Source: Arion vulgaris | Taxonomy: Eukaryota > Mollusca > Gastropoda > Stylommatophora > Arionidae | Assembly (NCBI GenBank): GCA_020796225.1 | Contig: CM036767.1 | Span: forward strand, 26,693,253 to 26,757,252 | Direction: 5' to 3' | Length of the DNA: 64,000 nt | In this document: positions 1-11,273 of the stretch, one piece after another | How the letters are laid out: each line of letters opens with the position of its first letter | How positions within the stretch are numbered: position 1 is the first letter of the stretch | Notes under the pieces: generated by a model | Told to the model about the DNA's origin: nothing | Database searches by the model: none | Seen by the model: the letters and a program-made list of their open reading frames with translations, nothing else | Translations under genes and position numbers: made by a program

Positions 1-245
1 CTGGAGTTTAAAGATGGCAGGACCCAGAAACTCGGAGGTGTACCACACAGCTAGATCATCAGCATGGAGAGAGTGTGATACATGTCTGGGCAGAGTTTGT
101 GGCAGATCATTAATATATACCAGGAAAAGCAATGGGGACAGTACGCTGACCTGTGGGACTCCTGCTCTTAATTTGAATCTGGGACTGTGCACTCCAATTT
201 TACAGATGCTTGTCTATGGGTAAGAAAGTCTTTTATCCAATAGTA
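1..245 (-). mobile_element. LINE reverse transcriptase fragment (I/jockey-type)
   Basis: Read on the minus strand this piece encodes part of a reverse transcriptase, with the AGVPQ...SVLSPLLF segment and the catalytic H-ADD-LAVWYT motif. It is nearly identical to the sense-strand RT of the LINE at about 44.88-45.13 kb, so the two are recent copies of one family in opposite orientation. It is cut by the window edge on the left. It lies in an intron or downstream part of the SAFB-like gene. Confidence 0.85.
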
Positions 246-458
246 CATTCTACCCCGTATTTCTAAGTTAATGAGTTTTGTGTATTCATATTGAAAATTA
301 ATTTGTCAATAACTGAAACATTGATTTCATACACATGAGGCGACAACGCAGTGATTAAGAAACTGTTATAGGTTATATGTACTGTAACTCATATATACAA
401 CTGCCTTTCATTTAACCTGAAGACAAATAAATGACCCATCAATGACATGCAATCATAC

Positions 459-608
459 CCTCTCAATTGAGATCATCCTGCCATGAAGTTCAGTACGGTG
501 GAGATGCTGCAAACACTTGGTAGCGTCATCAGCCGAACTCAAGGTCACAAGTCCAAAGCACCGATGGGCAGAAGCACGTGCATTTGTTACAACCTTGGCT
601 GCAATCAC
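459..608 (-). CDS. SAFB: SAFB-like exon: second half of RNA-recognition motif
   Basis: The minus-strand reading runs [18 protein letters not shown], then [18 protein letters not shown], then [14 protein letters not shown]. This matches the C-terminal half of the SAFB/SLTM RRM, including the RNP1-like stretch HRCFGLVTL. It is 150 bp, exactly 50 codons, phase 0 to 0. The acceptor is TTTGAATAG just right of 608 and the donor is G|GTATGA at 458-453. It joins in frame to the exon at 1013-1096 (HGK|VIAAKVV). SAFB proteins are nuclear DNA/RNA-binding scaffold proteins affecting transcription and splicing. The next exon (coiled-coil/RE-rich tail) must lie left of the window. Confidence 0.9.
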
Positions 609-1012
609 CTATTCAAACATGTCATAATTTTGAAAATCAACAAGTCATAATAATATACAGTAAAGTGTAAAAGCTCAATAAACCAATTTGATTTAATTAT
701 AAACTATGACATTTCTTTCTTGAACATGACAAAATAGCATAGTTTCAATTCATAAAACACTGCTTCCACACGCACTCTTTAAGATATTTTCTGTAAAATA
801 ATGTTACATATATAGAATTGAATAATAAGAGCACTAATTATAAATGGCAAATACTTTTTCCAAACAAGCAATGACTATTTAAATATTTATTGCGCATGGT
901 ATAAACAAAATAAACAATGTAACATTTTACGTTTCTATTAATTCTACTTATGCAACTAATTTGCAATCCAATTTTCTGAAAAATGCGATTTAAAAATTAA
1001 TGCCTAACTCAC
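609..1012 (-). other. SAFB-like intron
   Basis: AT-rich intron between the two RRM exons. I see no repeat or ORF worth naming. Confidence 0.7.
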
Positions 1013-1096
1013 CTTGCCATGTTTACCAAAAAGAGTTTTCAGATCTGTGGCTCTTGTACTGGAAGACAGTCCGCTTACCCAAAGATTACGGCTGGA
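1013..1096 (-). CDS. SAFB: SAFB-like exon: first half of RNA-recognition motif
   Basis: The minus-strand reading begins [18 protein letters not shown] and continues [10 protein letters not shown]. It contains RNP2 (NLWVSGL) and the SAFB-typical [10 protein letters not shown] block. It is 84 bp, 28 codons, phase 0 to 0. The acceptor is AGTTTCACAG at 1106-1097 and the donor is G|GTGAGT at 1012-1007. Together with 459-608 it completes an almost full RRM, which in this family binds RNA. The residues RNLWVSGL correspond closely to RNFWVSGL in vertebrate SAFB, which makes the family call secure. Confidence 0.92.
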
Positions 1097-3892
1097 CTGT
1101 GAAACTATTTAAAAATAACACGTTAGGATTTCCCTCAAAAGTACAGCTAATAGCAGGTATACTTTTAATAGCTACTAACTAAACACTATTAAAAATATCT
1201 ATATATGTCTTAACAAATATGAATAAAATAAATGTTTAACATTACAAACAAAACCGAAAACATTACCACTTGTGACAACAATGAGTTTTGTATGCTCCTG
1301 ATATTGGGTACTCAAATATTTGATCAGCCACTACACTTGTCAGGGCATCTTACTATTAGCATGAACAAAATGTACCCATGGTGTGTGGTCTGAAGATTAT
1401 CACTTCTATATGACGAGACATGTGAGTTTTGTATCCTTTGCCTGATAATGGCCACTTAGTATACAGCGCAACTTCTTGATTTTGTGACTCATGGCATTGC
1501 CTTACTTTGTCATATTGTCTTATTTTAAAGACAATAATATTCTTTGTCTGGACTAACTTTCTAAATATTTTGTACTTCTGGTTAACAAAATACAATGTCA
1601 CAGTGTTTATACAGGGTGTTAAAAGCATCCACACTGACAAATTAAAAGTGCTCAGATACGCATTGCGTCCTATTTACTATTTTAAAAAACGGTTCTGACT
1701 AGCTCGTCCTTCATCACCATTGTTCGTCCCTTCCCACAGCATAATTACACACCACAAAAAGACTTGCTCACTTGACTGGGGTACATTTATCTTGAACTCT
1801 GTAACAACTCTGTTGTACACAACCACATTATACTGTTTGCTTTACTTACTTTTATCATCCTTCTTTGCAGAATTTTCTGAGCTGAAATTTAGAAAAACTT
1901 TAATTATTCCAGGGCTTATTCTAAAGCAACAACTAACTATCTTCCTGTTATAAACAAAACTATCAGACCCAAGCTATAAGCAGAAGAATGATTTAGGGTG
2001 AACTAAATAATAATAATAAATTTAGTTAGCTAAAGCACATCACAACTGGTTTAAAACAATAATATTACACTAGAGATTAAAGGTTAAATGAGTATACTAC
2101 ATAATACAATAAATCTCTCAATTCTTCATAACCTAGGTTTGTGTGAAAATATATCAAACAATAATTACTGACAACAGTACATTAAGTAAAAGTGCACAAC
2201 CTACAATGGTCACATTGGCAATCTTAAGTACAAGAGTTAGTGACATGTTTGAGGAATGGAAGAAAACTATGCATATCTTAAAATGTATAAGTAACAAGCT
2301 CTATAAATGATCCCAGAAATGGACAGCAGCATGGGAGAAAACCATTGCAACAACTATGATAGTAGCTAACTAGGATGTAGAATAGTATATCTCAATACTT
2401 GTAATATTAATTACTTACAAGACATTTGTCGTACTAGACTAAAGAAAGTATAACATATGTTGTATGTATGTGAAGAGTCATGACACCATGATCGTAGAAT
2501 GTAGATGTGGTTGCAAGTTCCCTTCCTCACTTCTTCCTTTAACAAAGCACACCAACCACTAATTTCTAACTAGAAGGCATCTGGGACAGTACACCAACCC
2601 CATTAATTGCAATGCGAGTGCTCACAAATATAGTAAGATGTACAAATACCTAAAAAAGGTTGGCCATCATAAAAGCTTTGAAAAAGTTAAAAATAACCCT
2701 ATTTCTGCAACTAAGTCCCTGTGCAGTTTGAAATTTCTAATGGTTTATTTTTATATATAAGATATAAACAATCCATCAAATTGAACCGAGAAAAAGTATT
2801 CCGGAATTAAAAACAATGTGTACTTTCTTATGCCTGTTATTTTGCAGGTAAACTAACCCTATTGTGGTGAGGCTAGCCTAGCCGAGGTCTGTGAAATAAC
2901 AACATTTTGGATAGGAAAGTAGCGAAAAATGAAATTACAAATGGTATAAATGTTCTTGGTAGTTTTAATAATAGCATATACTGGGGACATTTATCTTTAT
3001 TAACGTTTCACGATTATCTTCATGACAACATAACTGTTAGCATAACTAGACTGTCTTTTAGAAACTTCAAACTTGTGCTTCTATGAATGAACAATGATGA
3101 AAATGTATTTTGTTACAATTATATCTGATAATTAACTTTCCCATTCATCGCATTTGACATTGTTTATTTCATTAAATGGGTCATTTAACCAGAAAGTTTT
3201 AAGAAGCTGCAGGTTCAAATTAATGATGACATTTTCACCAAAAAGCATCTGAATTGATGTGCTGACCACTTAAATTCTAAATACTATATACTTTTCATAA
3301 ACAACTCTAGCAACATTTCAAAAGTTGTAATCTCTATCGTTGCCAGATTTTACCAGAAAATATTGAGATTTGAATATGGACTAACCAGTCACTTTTTAGT
3401 GTGTCCATTATGTAAAGGGCCCATTAGTTAGAAATTTTTATGGTTTCATCTCAAAGGCATATGTGCAAGTGTGTTATTTTGAATAACCAAAGGGTTTCAT
3501 AACTATCATCCTTTATACACCAAACAGGTAACACATATTAGGAAGGAAAACCCAGATTTGGTAGTTGGCAAAAATCAGTATTCATTAGAAATCCTTAAAA
3601 ATAAATCCACATGTGTGTTTGCAAAATTTGTTTTATAAAGAATATGGTAACCCTCCTCCAATAAACTCAAAACTAATCATGAAGGGAAATGTAACCATCT
3701 ACTACCAGCACTTTATAAATGTGAGATGGTGGTCACTGCTTTTGTGTAGATGAGCGCCATGTCAGAACTATGGAAGCTTATCAATGTACACCTAAATGAT
3801 TACAAACACATAAGAGCTGAATAAAATAATTTTTGTCAAAATGACTTCTGACTTCACTATCAATAAAGTTAGTTTAATGACGGAAAACAAAC
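1097..3892 (-). other. SAFB-like intron (about 2.8 kb)
   Basis: Mostly AT-rich unique-looking sequence with only short chance ORFs. The flanking exons do not agree in phase: the acidic exon appears to end in phase 1 and the RRM exon starts in phase 0. Either a small exon hides here or the acidic exon uses another donor. I could not identify one. Confidence 0.5.
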
Positions 3893-4318
3893 CTCTTGGC
3901 CAGGGTAGTGTCTTTTCATCTTTACTTCCTGTCGTCTTGCTGCTGTCTTTAGTGTCAGAATTTTCAAGCAATTTAGACGCATCGGTGACTTGTCCACTCT
4001 TGCTAACGTCTCCTTTATTGTCTCCCGCATTTCTCACATGGCCATGTGCACCGTCGAGAAGGTCTGCATCAATATCGTTCAACACTGTATCATCCTCCTG
4101 TAACACGAACGATTCATCTCCGCCTTCGTGCACAGCGGATGAGTGATTCTTTTTCCCTTTGGCAGGGGTGATAGGCTTGGGGAAGCCAGTACCTGACTTG
4201 GCAGTAGTGTTCCCCTCTACGTCAAACTCATCATTTTCCTCCCCACCATGTCCATGACCACCACTGCCGTCAGTTCCTTGCTCAGCATCACCGCCGCCAA
4301 TGTCTCCAACTTGGGGAA
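3893..4318 (-). CDS. SAFB: SAFB-like exon: acidic/low-complexity linker
   Basis: The minus-strand reading starts PQVGDIGGGDAEQGTDGS, is rich in D, E, G, S and T (for example VLQEDDTVLNDIDADLLDGA), and ends near SSKTTGSKDEK. This is the composition expected between the SAP domain and the RRM of SAFB-family proteins. The acceptor is TTTCTTTAG, ending next to 4318. The first two bases complete a codon begun in the 34-bp exon at 4983-5016. The 3' boundary is uncertain: AGAG|GTTTGT (end 3893) or GGAA|GTAAAG further upstream are both phase 1, while the RRM exon begins phase 0. The chain from exon to exon supports the call more than residue identity does. Confidence 0.7.
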
Positions 4319-4982
4319 CTAAAGAAATTCACAAAATGAGATTAGGATAAAACATAACTTGGATGGTGGCTAGAGGCATCAAGGGTCGATTCAGGACAGC
4401 TACCCAGGGTACTTACATCAAACAGATATAGATGAACAGTATTTTCCTTCTTTCCTCGCGTGAGGTATGTCATTGTCACCAAAAAAATGGATCACTTTCA
4501 GCAATTCTAATGACACTGTTAGAATGCAAATCAATGTGATCGCTTATATTGTCATCTGTCTCCAGATTCCACAATTGTATCCAAATTGCATGATTTTAAT
4601 GTATTTGTATCTATAAACTTTGTCACGATTTAAAATTACAGGGATAGTTTATCAAAAACACTTAAAAGTATATTTTTCAAATGATTCAATTATCAAGACT
4701 AAGAGCAGTGTCTGTGGTTGCAAGACTTGTTTGCTCAAAAGAAGGAAGAGATATCACCAAAAGAAACACAATAATCACTCAAGTATAACTATAATAACAA
4801 GGACAGTCAAAACAATACACTTACTTTTAATTCATAATCAGATTTAACAGAATCATTATTTGTTAGTTATTTGACAGGTTGTAACCATGAAATCAGGAGA
4901 ACCATGAAAAGAATTATCGGATGGACTAATAGATCCAGAAAGGTGAGCTATTGTCCTAAGAAACCCTGACCAAATTAAATAC
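4319..4982 (-). other. SAFB-like intron
   Basis: AT-rich intron between the acidic exon and the micro-exon. I see no named repeat. Confidence 0.6.
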
Positions 4983-5016
4983 CTGAACGAACTCGCCCTT
5001 GAGCTGTATTTGCACC
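4983..5016 (-). CDS. SAFB: SAFB-like 34-bp micro-exon
   Basis: On the minus strand TTTCTACAG precedes a 34-base segment followed by G|GTATTT. Read in phase 0 it gives GANTAQGRVRS plus one base, so it runs phase 0 to phase 1. That is exactly what is needed: the exon at 9882-9961 ends in phase 0 and the acidic exon at 4318 needs one base to complete its first codon, giving ...RVRS-V-PQVGD. The exon is too short to appear as an ORF. Support comes from splice sites and phase bookkeeping, not from residue conservation. Confidence 0.6.
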
Positions 5017-5091
5017 CTGTAGAAATTAATGAATAGTAGTTAGAAAATAAATACAAACACAATTGCATCACATAAGCAATAAATACAAATA

Positions 5092-5291
5092 GGGGTCTCT
5101 GTGGCTAAGTGGTTACGCCCTTTGCCTTGTGAGTCGAAGGTCATGGGTTTGGATCGTTGCTGGAGCTATGGAATTGTGCTTTGTGATATACTCTCAGCAG
5201 CTGGTGTGCCATTTCTGTGGAGAGGAACCGGATATGGGGTCAAATCTGGTGCAATGAAGTCAATCCTTCGGCTTTAAAACCCATTTAAATG
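5092..5291 (+). mobile_element. tRNA-derived SINE, family S1
   Basis: The head GTCTCTGTGGCTAAGTGGTT looks like a tRNA A-box region. It is followed by a degenerate B box (GGGTTTGGATC) and a body ending CCTTCGGCTTTAAAACCC. Flanked by a direct repeat AATACAAATA (5082-5091 and 5292-5301), a convincing target-site duplication. Other copies are at 49.5 kb and 12.8 kb. Pol III transcription of the parent is implied by the boxes. Confidence 0.8.
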
Positions 5292-5514
5292 AATACAAAT
5301 AAAACTTGCTAAATCTCTTAATCGATGAACATTGGCAGGGGGTGCTAACGTTGAATAACCAGATTATGTACTATTGCATTTTACAGTTCAAATACGGTAT
5401 ATAGTTTGATACTGAAGATCACTAAATGCAAAAATGCTATCAATTTGACTATGCACTTTACGGTTGATATAAAAACCAGGATAAACAGTGGATATTGAAG
5501 TTCTTAAAAATGAT

Positions 5515-5770
5515 CTACGCCCGTCTGACCAGCGTGCTCGTAGTGAGTTGGACAACGGGTGACTATCCTCTGTGTGTCGGGTTCAATTCGCGGATGGCAG
5601 AAAAAGCCAGGATTTCCCAGATTTACGGTGTTCGTGGCACCGAACCGAAGAGCAGAAAAGCTCAAGTGCGGGGGAGGATGATCTGCGGCCGTCACTATGA
5701 TATGTATGTGCTCAATATTTGGTATGTATGTACACTCATGGGCCCTTTGCATTGTTACAATAGTATTTGG
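5515..5770 (+). mobile_element. Possible tRNA-derived SINE, second type
   Basis: GTCTGACCAGCGTGCTCGTA followed about 45 bases later by a B-box-like GGGTTCAATTC resembles a tRNA-derived head, then a roughly 150-bp GC-richer body that differs from the AT-rich flanks. I see only one copy in the window and no clear target-site duplication, so the SINE call is tentative. ORFs on both strands here look like chance consequences of the base composition. Confidence 0.4.
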
Positions 5771-6239
5771 TGAGATCCCTTACCGTTTTGATATCATCTT
5801 TTGAAAACATAACATATTTTGCGCCAAATTTTTGGACTTATCGACTGCTACATGAAAATAAACTTGTTTTCCAAATGCTTTTGGGACAATGTAACTAATG
5901 CAATGAAGAATAAGTGTACAAAATTTCATTATAATCTAACAAACAGTTTTTGAGAAAAATGTAAATAAAGTATAAAAACTGGATAAATGAGAAAACGAAT
6001 TAATTTTTGTTTTTTTTTATTACAAAATGAACATTTCTGAATCTTTTTATAATTACGCCCAACAAAGTTTCTCATAGTTCTAGACAGTTATAACAATCCT
6101 GCTGCATATGCAGCTCCTTCCTCCAGGACTTGCAGTTCCTCCTGTCTCTTCAGTTTAGCTGCTCGGGCAGTGTCGCATCTCTTAGTTTGCTAGTCCTTTT
6201 TGTACCTCAAGCTATTCTTAATTCTCTTCTGCAAAGTAT

Positions 6240-7325
6240 TGATGTGTAGCGAAGCTAATGATGTGCCACAGCTCTTTTGCAGCCTCCACCATATCATGTG
6301 AAATTGTTGCCACAGTTTGGAGTATGGTCTGCATTCCATGCTTCAATGCTGGTTTGTCTCTGGAAAGGGTCTTGCCAGTGGTTTAACACACCTGACAATT
6401 TGTGGACATAACATGCCACATGCATAGGAAAGTCCTGTAAGAACATCCACTGCACAACCAACTCCAATGTATGGCCTCTAGTAAGCCAAGTGCCATCAAA
6501 GCTGATACTAATATCTACTTCATTGTCATGTAGAGTGATGCCCGAATGCTGTGCATGAACTTGATAAATATAATTTACGGTTTGAGAGAAAACCCTGCCC
6601 TCCAGTGCTGTGCATGAACTTGATAAATATAATTTACGGTTTGAGAGAAAACCCTGCCCTCCAGATCTTCTAACTTTGAATATAATTTGTTCGCTTTGTT
6701 GTAAAATGTTTTGTGATGAAGGCATTGCAGGTTCATATATTTCTCAATGTGTGAATCCCAGTCTTGCCAGTGGTTTCACACATCTGACAATATGTGGACA
6801 TAACATGTACATCTATGCAAAGTCCTGTAAGAACATCCACTGCACAACCAACTCCAACGTATGGCCTCTAGTAAGCCAAGTGCCATGAAAGCTGATACTA
6901 ATATCTACTTCATTGTCATGTATGTGATGCCTGAATGCTGTGCATGAACCCCACTCATTGACGAGATTGAGAGAGATAGGTGTCAATATTGGTGCAGCCG
7001 AAAAGAACAACATACTAAATATGCAAAGAGATTGATTAATCAACATCGAACTGGCGTGTGAGGCCGCTGCTGGATTTGTTGAGGCGGAGATCAGAGCACC
7101 TATAGACATGTCCGGAGTGCTATGATGATAGTCCTCATATAACTGATATTTCTATAAAATTATTGAACGTTGTTGCACCCATTCCACAAACTAGTGCAGA
7201 ATAAACAAACAACACTTTGTTGATGGCAAAAGATCTATCCCCATCATTACTTCTTGCAGCTATGCACCTTCCACAAACTATTTCTTCACAACAAACGCAG
7301 TAAACTTCTGCATGCACAGCTAATC
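6240..7325 (-). pseudogene. Mutator-like transposase relic
   Basis: Minus-strand fragments read VCCEEIVCGRCIAARSND, CGMGATTFNNFIEI, and then NEVDISISFDGTWLTRGH. The DGTW-xxRGH motif with an upstream 'CGMG-ATTFN' segment is characteristic of the Mutator-like transposase domain found in many invertebrate DNA transposons. The coding frame is broken repeatedly. Part of the DGTW region is present twice (about 6360-6560 and 6762-6955), and a 59-bp unit is tandemly duplicated (6548-6606, 6607-6665). It lies in a SAFB intron and cannot be active. Confidence 0.6.
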
Positions 7326-8269
7326 CTGACCTCCTTGCAATCCGTTTTCAAAAAAAGACGTATTTTTACATACTGGACTTCATCATGCATGAATATGATT
7401 GCATGAAATTCATAAAAATCAATTACTGCGCTGTGTTCCACTTTTTTTAATCCATTGTCATCAATAGAAACATACCTGATGTTAGAGGTGGTTATATATT
7501 CATGTGCTTTTTTAAAACTGACTTCGGGTCTTTTCTGCTAGTAAAGAGTCACTTCCAAAACTTTGAGAACACGATGACAATGGTATAGAATCACTCACTG
7601 TCAAAAACTCAGTGACATTACACTAAGCACTGGCGCATGCTGTTCAGTTGGGTTGCATTCAGAATTTTCTGTAATGTTTACAACGTTCTGGTACACTTTT
7701 CACTGCTTACGAGCATTTGCTAGTTGTAGACATCGTGATTTCTTATGTTGGGTGGAGGGTAAGTTTCATGGCACGATGCATTTTTCAATTTGAAGCATCG
7801 AGCAGTCACTATCGTAAACAATCGGTCATCTTGGAAAATCGGCTACCCACGTGACCAGTTCAGCCAACGGGAATCGTGCATTGTTTATGCTAATGCAAAG
7901 GTCAAGCTTACACCCATATATGGAAGTTCCCGGAAGATTGTTGACGTGATTAAACTAGCCAAACAATGCAGGGGAGATAATGACGATTACAACAGTGTAT
8001 GATACATAAAGTTATCTCTTTGTGTAAATACTGTTGCTAGGGTTTGAAAAACGCAGATTTCATTACCATTTTCCAATAAATAAACAATTTGACACCTAGG
8101 GTTAGTTCAGCAAAATATGAATATTGCATTAAAATAACATTTTGTTAACAAAAGCAAGTGCCGAATCTTATATAAGACATACTAAGGTGTGTAAAAATGA
8201 ACTTTTCCAAAAATAGTCGACCTGACCCGTTTGCTATTCCTTTTCTTTTTTTTCGTCCGCTTTCAACTC
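7326..8269. other. SAFB-like intron, no recognised feature
   Basis: AT-rich sequence with short ORFs only. I see nothing that resembles an exon or a named repeat. Confidence 0.5.
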
Positions 8270-8580
8270 AGACGAGTTCCATCTCTGAAACTGATTTTTG
8301 CGTGAAAATCTGTTTTTTTCAATTTCTTACAATGGCAGCAGCGTGCACATTGTAAATTACTTTACACTGGCAGCCGTGTGCTCAATGTACTCGTAATTAG
8401 TATTCCTCGCCATACAGGCAGATTTTCTCCGACTTCAGAGGTACTCACGTTATCGTCCTGAGTAAGACCAGGGACTCGAACAAATGCCGGACAGTAGGTT
8501 CGAACCCGAGCTATGAGGCGTCTCACAGCTAGCAGGCCGAGCTACTATCAACTACTCTAGGCAGTCCCCCCGCTATTCCT
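8270..8580 (-). mobile_element. tRNA-derived SINE, family S3 (disrupted)
   Basis: The minus strand has a tRNA-like head (GTAGCTCGGCCTGCTAGC) with a perfect-looking B box GGGTTCGAACC. It continues into a body block GTACCTCTGAAGTCGG and, after an interruption, ACGCAAAAATCAG. The body block recurs at 10.1, 52.5, 52.7 and 56.5 kb next to other or no heads, which defines the family. No intact cloverleaf or acceptor stem is present, so this is not a tRNA gene. Confidence 0.5.
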
Positions 8581-8723
8581 TATTGCTGCACATAACCTTA
8601 ATATACTTAACATGTAATGAGTGCAATTGTGACCGGCAACAATTAATGGTCATTAGTGATTACTGCAGTACATTTTCAAAAAGGATTTTTGTACTTGCTA
8701 CATATGCCAGTAGATTGTAAATG

Positions 8724-9605
8724 TTAACTCTTTCCACGCTTTAAGCAGCACACTGCGTCACAGCGACTTCTATTCCACGCTTTAAGCCGCACACTGCGCC
8801 ATCAAGATGTTTCGTTCATACAAGTCTTTCTAGTTTTAATTCTACTAATTTTAGTTTTTAATAGTATTCTTCCGGTTCCTTCACTTTAATAGCATCACTT
8901 TCTCTTTCGATTTCATCGTTCATTCACCCACGTTTCGATTTGTTTCAAGTTTATTTGTTGTTGCTACAGGCGCAGTATTTGTAAACAGTTCAATGTGGGA
9001 CCAGGCCTTTCAGGTAATAAGCGTCCCATGCGTGTATCAGGCAAGCAGGCGCTGATTTTTATAGAAAAATGCATGGACATTTCAGATTATAGTAGTATTA
9101 TAAGTAGTATTAGTAATGATTCCGATCCAGAATATAACGATGTGAATCAGGCAGACGATCATCATAATATAATGGCTATCAAAGCCCAACAGGAGCTTGA
9201 TGTCAACTTTTCATCATATCTTCATTTCTATTGGGTATTGTCATAAAATTTTGCCTGGACTTCACAAATTGGATTACAAAATGATTTCTAGAAGCACATA
9301 AGGATACATTTTGAAGATGCTGTTATAATGTCACGTAAGTGTTGCATTTGTCACTAACAATTTATAATTTTTCTATTTATGTTGTCATATTTGCCCCAGT
9401 TTCTTCTAAAATATTCCATGTATTGCTATTTAACCTTGTTATTCTAATAGGTTGTCAAGTTTTCTTCAAATTAGTATATGATAAGATATATATATGTTTA
9501 TTTATTGATGAGTAGTTATGATTTGAAAAAATAACCTATTGCATTTTTGTCTCCTTAAATTAAATGTGTACAGCTGAGGAAATAACTGGACGCGTAAAGA
9601 GTTAA
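8724..9605 (+). mobile_element. TTAA-flanked DNA transposon (piggyBac-like MITE), family PB2
   Basis: Starts TTAACTCTTTCCACGC and ends GCGTAAAGAGTTAA. These are imperfect terminal inverted repeats bounded by TTAA on both sides, the hallmark of piggyBac-type insertion. Length is 882 bp, too short for a transposase (about 600 aa). An 83-codon ORF at 8995-9246 containing SNDSDPEYNDV resembles the acidic N-terminus of such transposases, suggesting an internally deleted derivative. Just inside the left end a block TCCACGCTTTAAGC is directly repeated with a 41-bp period. Confidence 0.7.
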
Positions 9606-9881
9606 CCCTCCATGGAGGGCAAACCTAATTATGCGGCGGGGCGCGTAAATTATATACAATACAGGGGATTTGCTAGTTGAAATTATAATAGGGGTTTTTT
9701 TTGTACATCAGGTGGTGGTGGTGCTACATGGATTGATAGGTAACGTGCAAGGACAGGAATAAAGGGGCAAAAAGGCAGTCTAGACAGAGAACTAGAAAAA
9801 AGATGGGAAATGTTCTCAACTGCAAGAAATTTACAAAATAAGACAAGTAGCATAATTAAAAACAAACACCTCTTCACTCAC

Positions 9882-9961
9882 CACTGCTTTTCCATTCACA
9901 GATGATACTCTCTTATCAATTCCAGCTGTGCCATCATTCCCAAGAAATTCATCCTCATTGC
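9882..9961 (-). CDS. SAFB: SAFB-like exon, acidic region
   Basis: The minus-strand reading, after completing a glycine codon, is NEDEFLGNDGTAGIDKRV then SSVNGKAV. It is 80 bp: two bases plus 26 codons, so phase 1 to 0. The acceptor is CATTCAG and the donor is GTG|GTGAGT. The incoming phase fits the exon at 10424-10481 (GAT G + GC gives D-G). The composition suits the region after the SAP domain. Confidence 0.75.
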
Positions 9962-10089
9962 CTGAATGTTTTAAATATATAATTTCATTCATATGTATAC
10001 TTTCAATGATGCCCTTAACCATACCACAAAATCACAGAAAAAAATACTTTTATATATTGCAAAATGTTACTTTTTTTTATAATTCACCT

Positions 10090-10200
10090 GCTATGAATGC
10101 CTGATATATCGCCCCTTACTGATTTTTGTGTGAAGGTGTGCTTTCCTTATCACCAGTGTTCGTCATTCATGTGATTCTTACGACTTCAAAGGTACTGGTA
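10090..10200 (-). repeat. SINE family S3 body fragment
   Basis: The minus strand carries the conserved body: GTACCTTTGAAGTCGTAAG, then AGGAAAGCACACCTTCAC and ACAAAAATCAGTAAGGGG. No tRNA-like head is present in this copy. Confidence 0.5.
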
Positions 10201-10423
10201 ATTTAGATACCCACATAAAAAGCACATGATCGCTATCACAGAGTATTATCAACTTTGCTATCGGATACCCCATTTTGTTGTCTTAAATCTGTAGATCCAC
10301 AAGTTTCAAACATTCTTTCACTGTTGGTATTTACTATTTAAAGATATAAATAATTGTGGCAAATAAATGTTATTAAGAAAATGCCATTCAGAATTGAAAC
10401 CAAGTGTTTTCACTACAACTTAC

Positions 10424-10481
10424 CATCAAGCAGGACATCAAATTGGAAAGTATTTGGATCTTTTCCTTCCTCTACAAGAGC
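10424..10481 (-). CDS. SAFB: SAFB-like exon, end of SAP domain
   Basis: The minus-strand reading is ALVEEGKDPNTFQFDVLLD plus the first base of a glycine codon. 58 bp, phase 0 to 1. The acceptor is TCTCAACAG and the donor is G|GTAAGT. It follows ERLKK of the start exon directly, as in SAFB-family SAP domains, where the domain is followed by an acidic 'EEG-DP' segment. Confidence 0.85.
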
Positions 10482-11009
10482 CTGTTGAGATAAACGGTTC
10501 ATGTCATGATCGAATGTAATAATTATCCAAGTAACGGTAAAAATACATTTTTAAAAGCTGAAATAACGAATGTGAATAGAATGAAAACTATGAAGTCTAG
10601 ATATTAAAAAATATGAAATGGTTATAATACAAATTTCAGATGAAGGTGGCAACAATTTTATAATGTGAGCACCTCTATGATGAGAATTAAACCAACATAA
10701 CTAACATACTGAAGTGAAACTAAATCTGAGCAAATTCAACAAACATACTTCTATGTTCACTCCCGTTTCTCTCTATAGCCTGTCCTGCCCCTAAGGGACA
10801 GCAAACAATGCACATCATTCTCTATTCTTGGCTGTACTCTGTATTGTGTTCCAGTTGTGATTAATTTCAGTTTGTTTTACTTTTCTCCTCCAGGTCATTT
10901 GTCTTTCGTGATTTTGTTTACCCTCTTATGTTAATTTCAGTGCAGTTTTTGTAAGTTAGTCTCCATGTGCATCCCATGTCGGTTACATCTTCAGCCTATC
11001 TTTTTGGAT

Positions 11010-11261
11010 TCTTCTTCTTCTTCTTTGCGTTCGTTCTTACGACCAATTTTAATCACTCTTTGTGATATGTTTGATCTTTGCCAAGAACGTGTATACGTTG
11101 CACATTGGTTTGTAGGCCCCTAAACGCATAGACTTCTACACGTTTAGGACACATGCATCTGATTTCAGCCAAACCTCCTTAGTTGCCTCTTACAACATGC
11201 ATGGCAGGTAACAGTGGTTCTATTCTTTACACCCCAAATTTGGGCCCGGTGACCACTGGCG
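11010..11261 (-). mobile_element. Retroposon family A (SINE-like)
   Basis: Minus-strand copy of the 250-bp family A. It has the head CCCAAATTTGGGG..., the central block CATGC-GTCGTAAGAGG (degraded here), the 3' block GGCAAAGATCAAACATATCA and a GAA-rich tail. Flanked by CTATCTTTTTGGAT (10996-11009) and CTATCTTTGGAT (11262-11273), a target-site duplication with a 2-bp length change. Confidence 0.75.
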
Positions 11262-11273
11262 CTATCTTTGGAT

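Noticed and set aside
5504..5773. Overlapping ORFs of 82-92 codons on both strands
   Set aside because: No family resemblance; better explained by a GC-richer SINE-like insert.
8470..8580. Possible tRNA gene (B box GGTTCGAACC)
   Set aside because: No acceptor stem or complete cloverleaf, and it runs directly into a dispersed SINE body.
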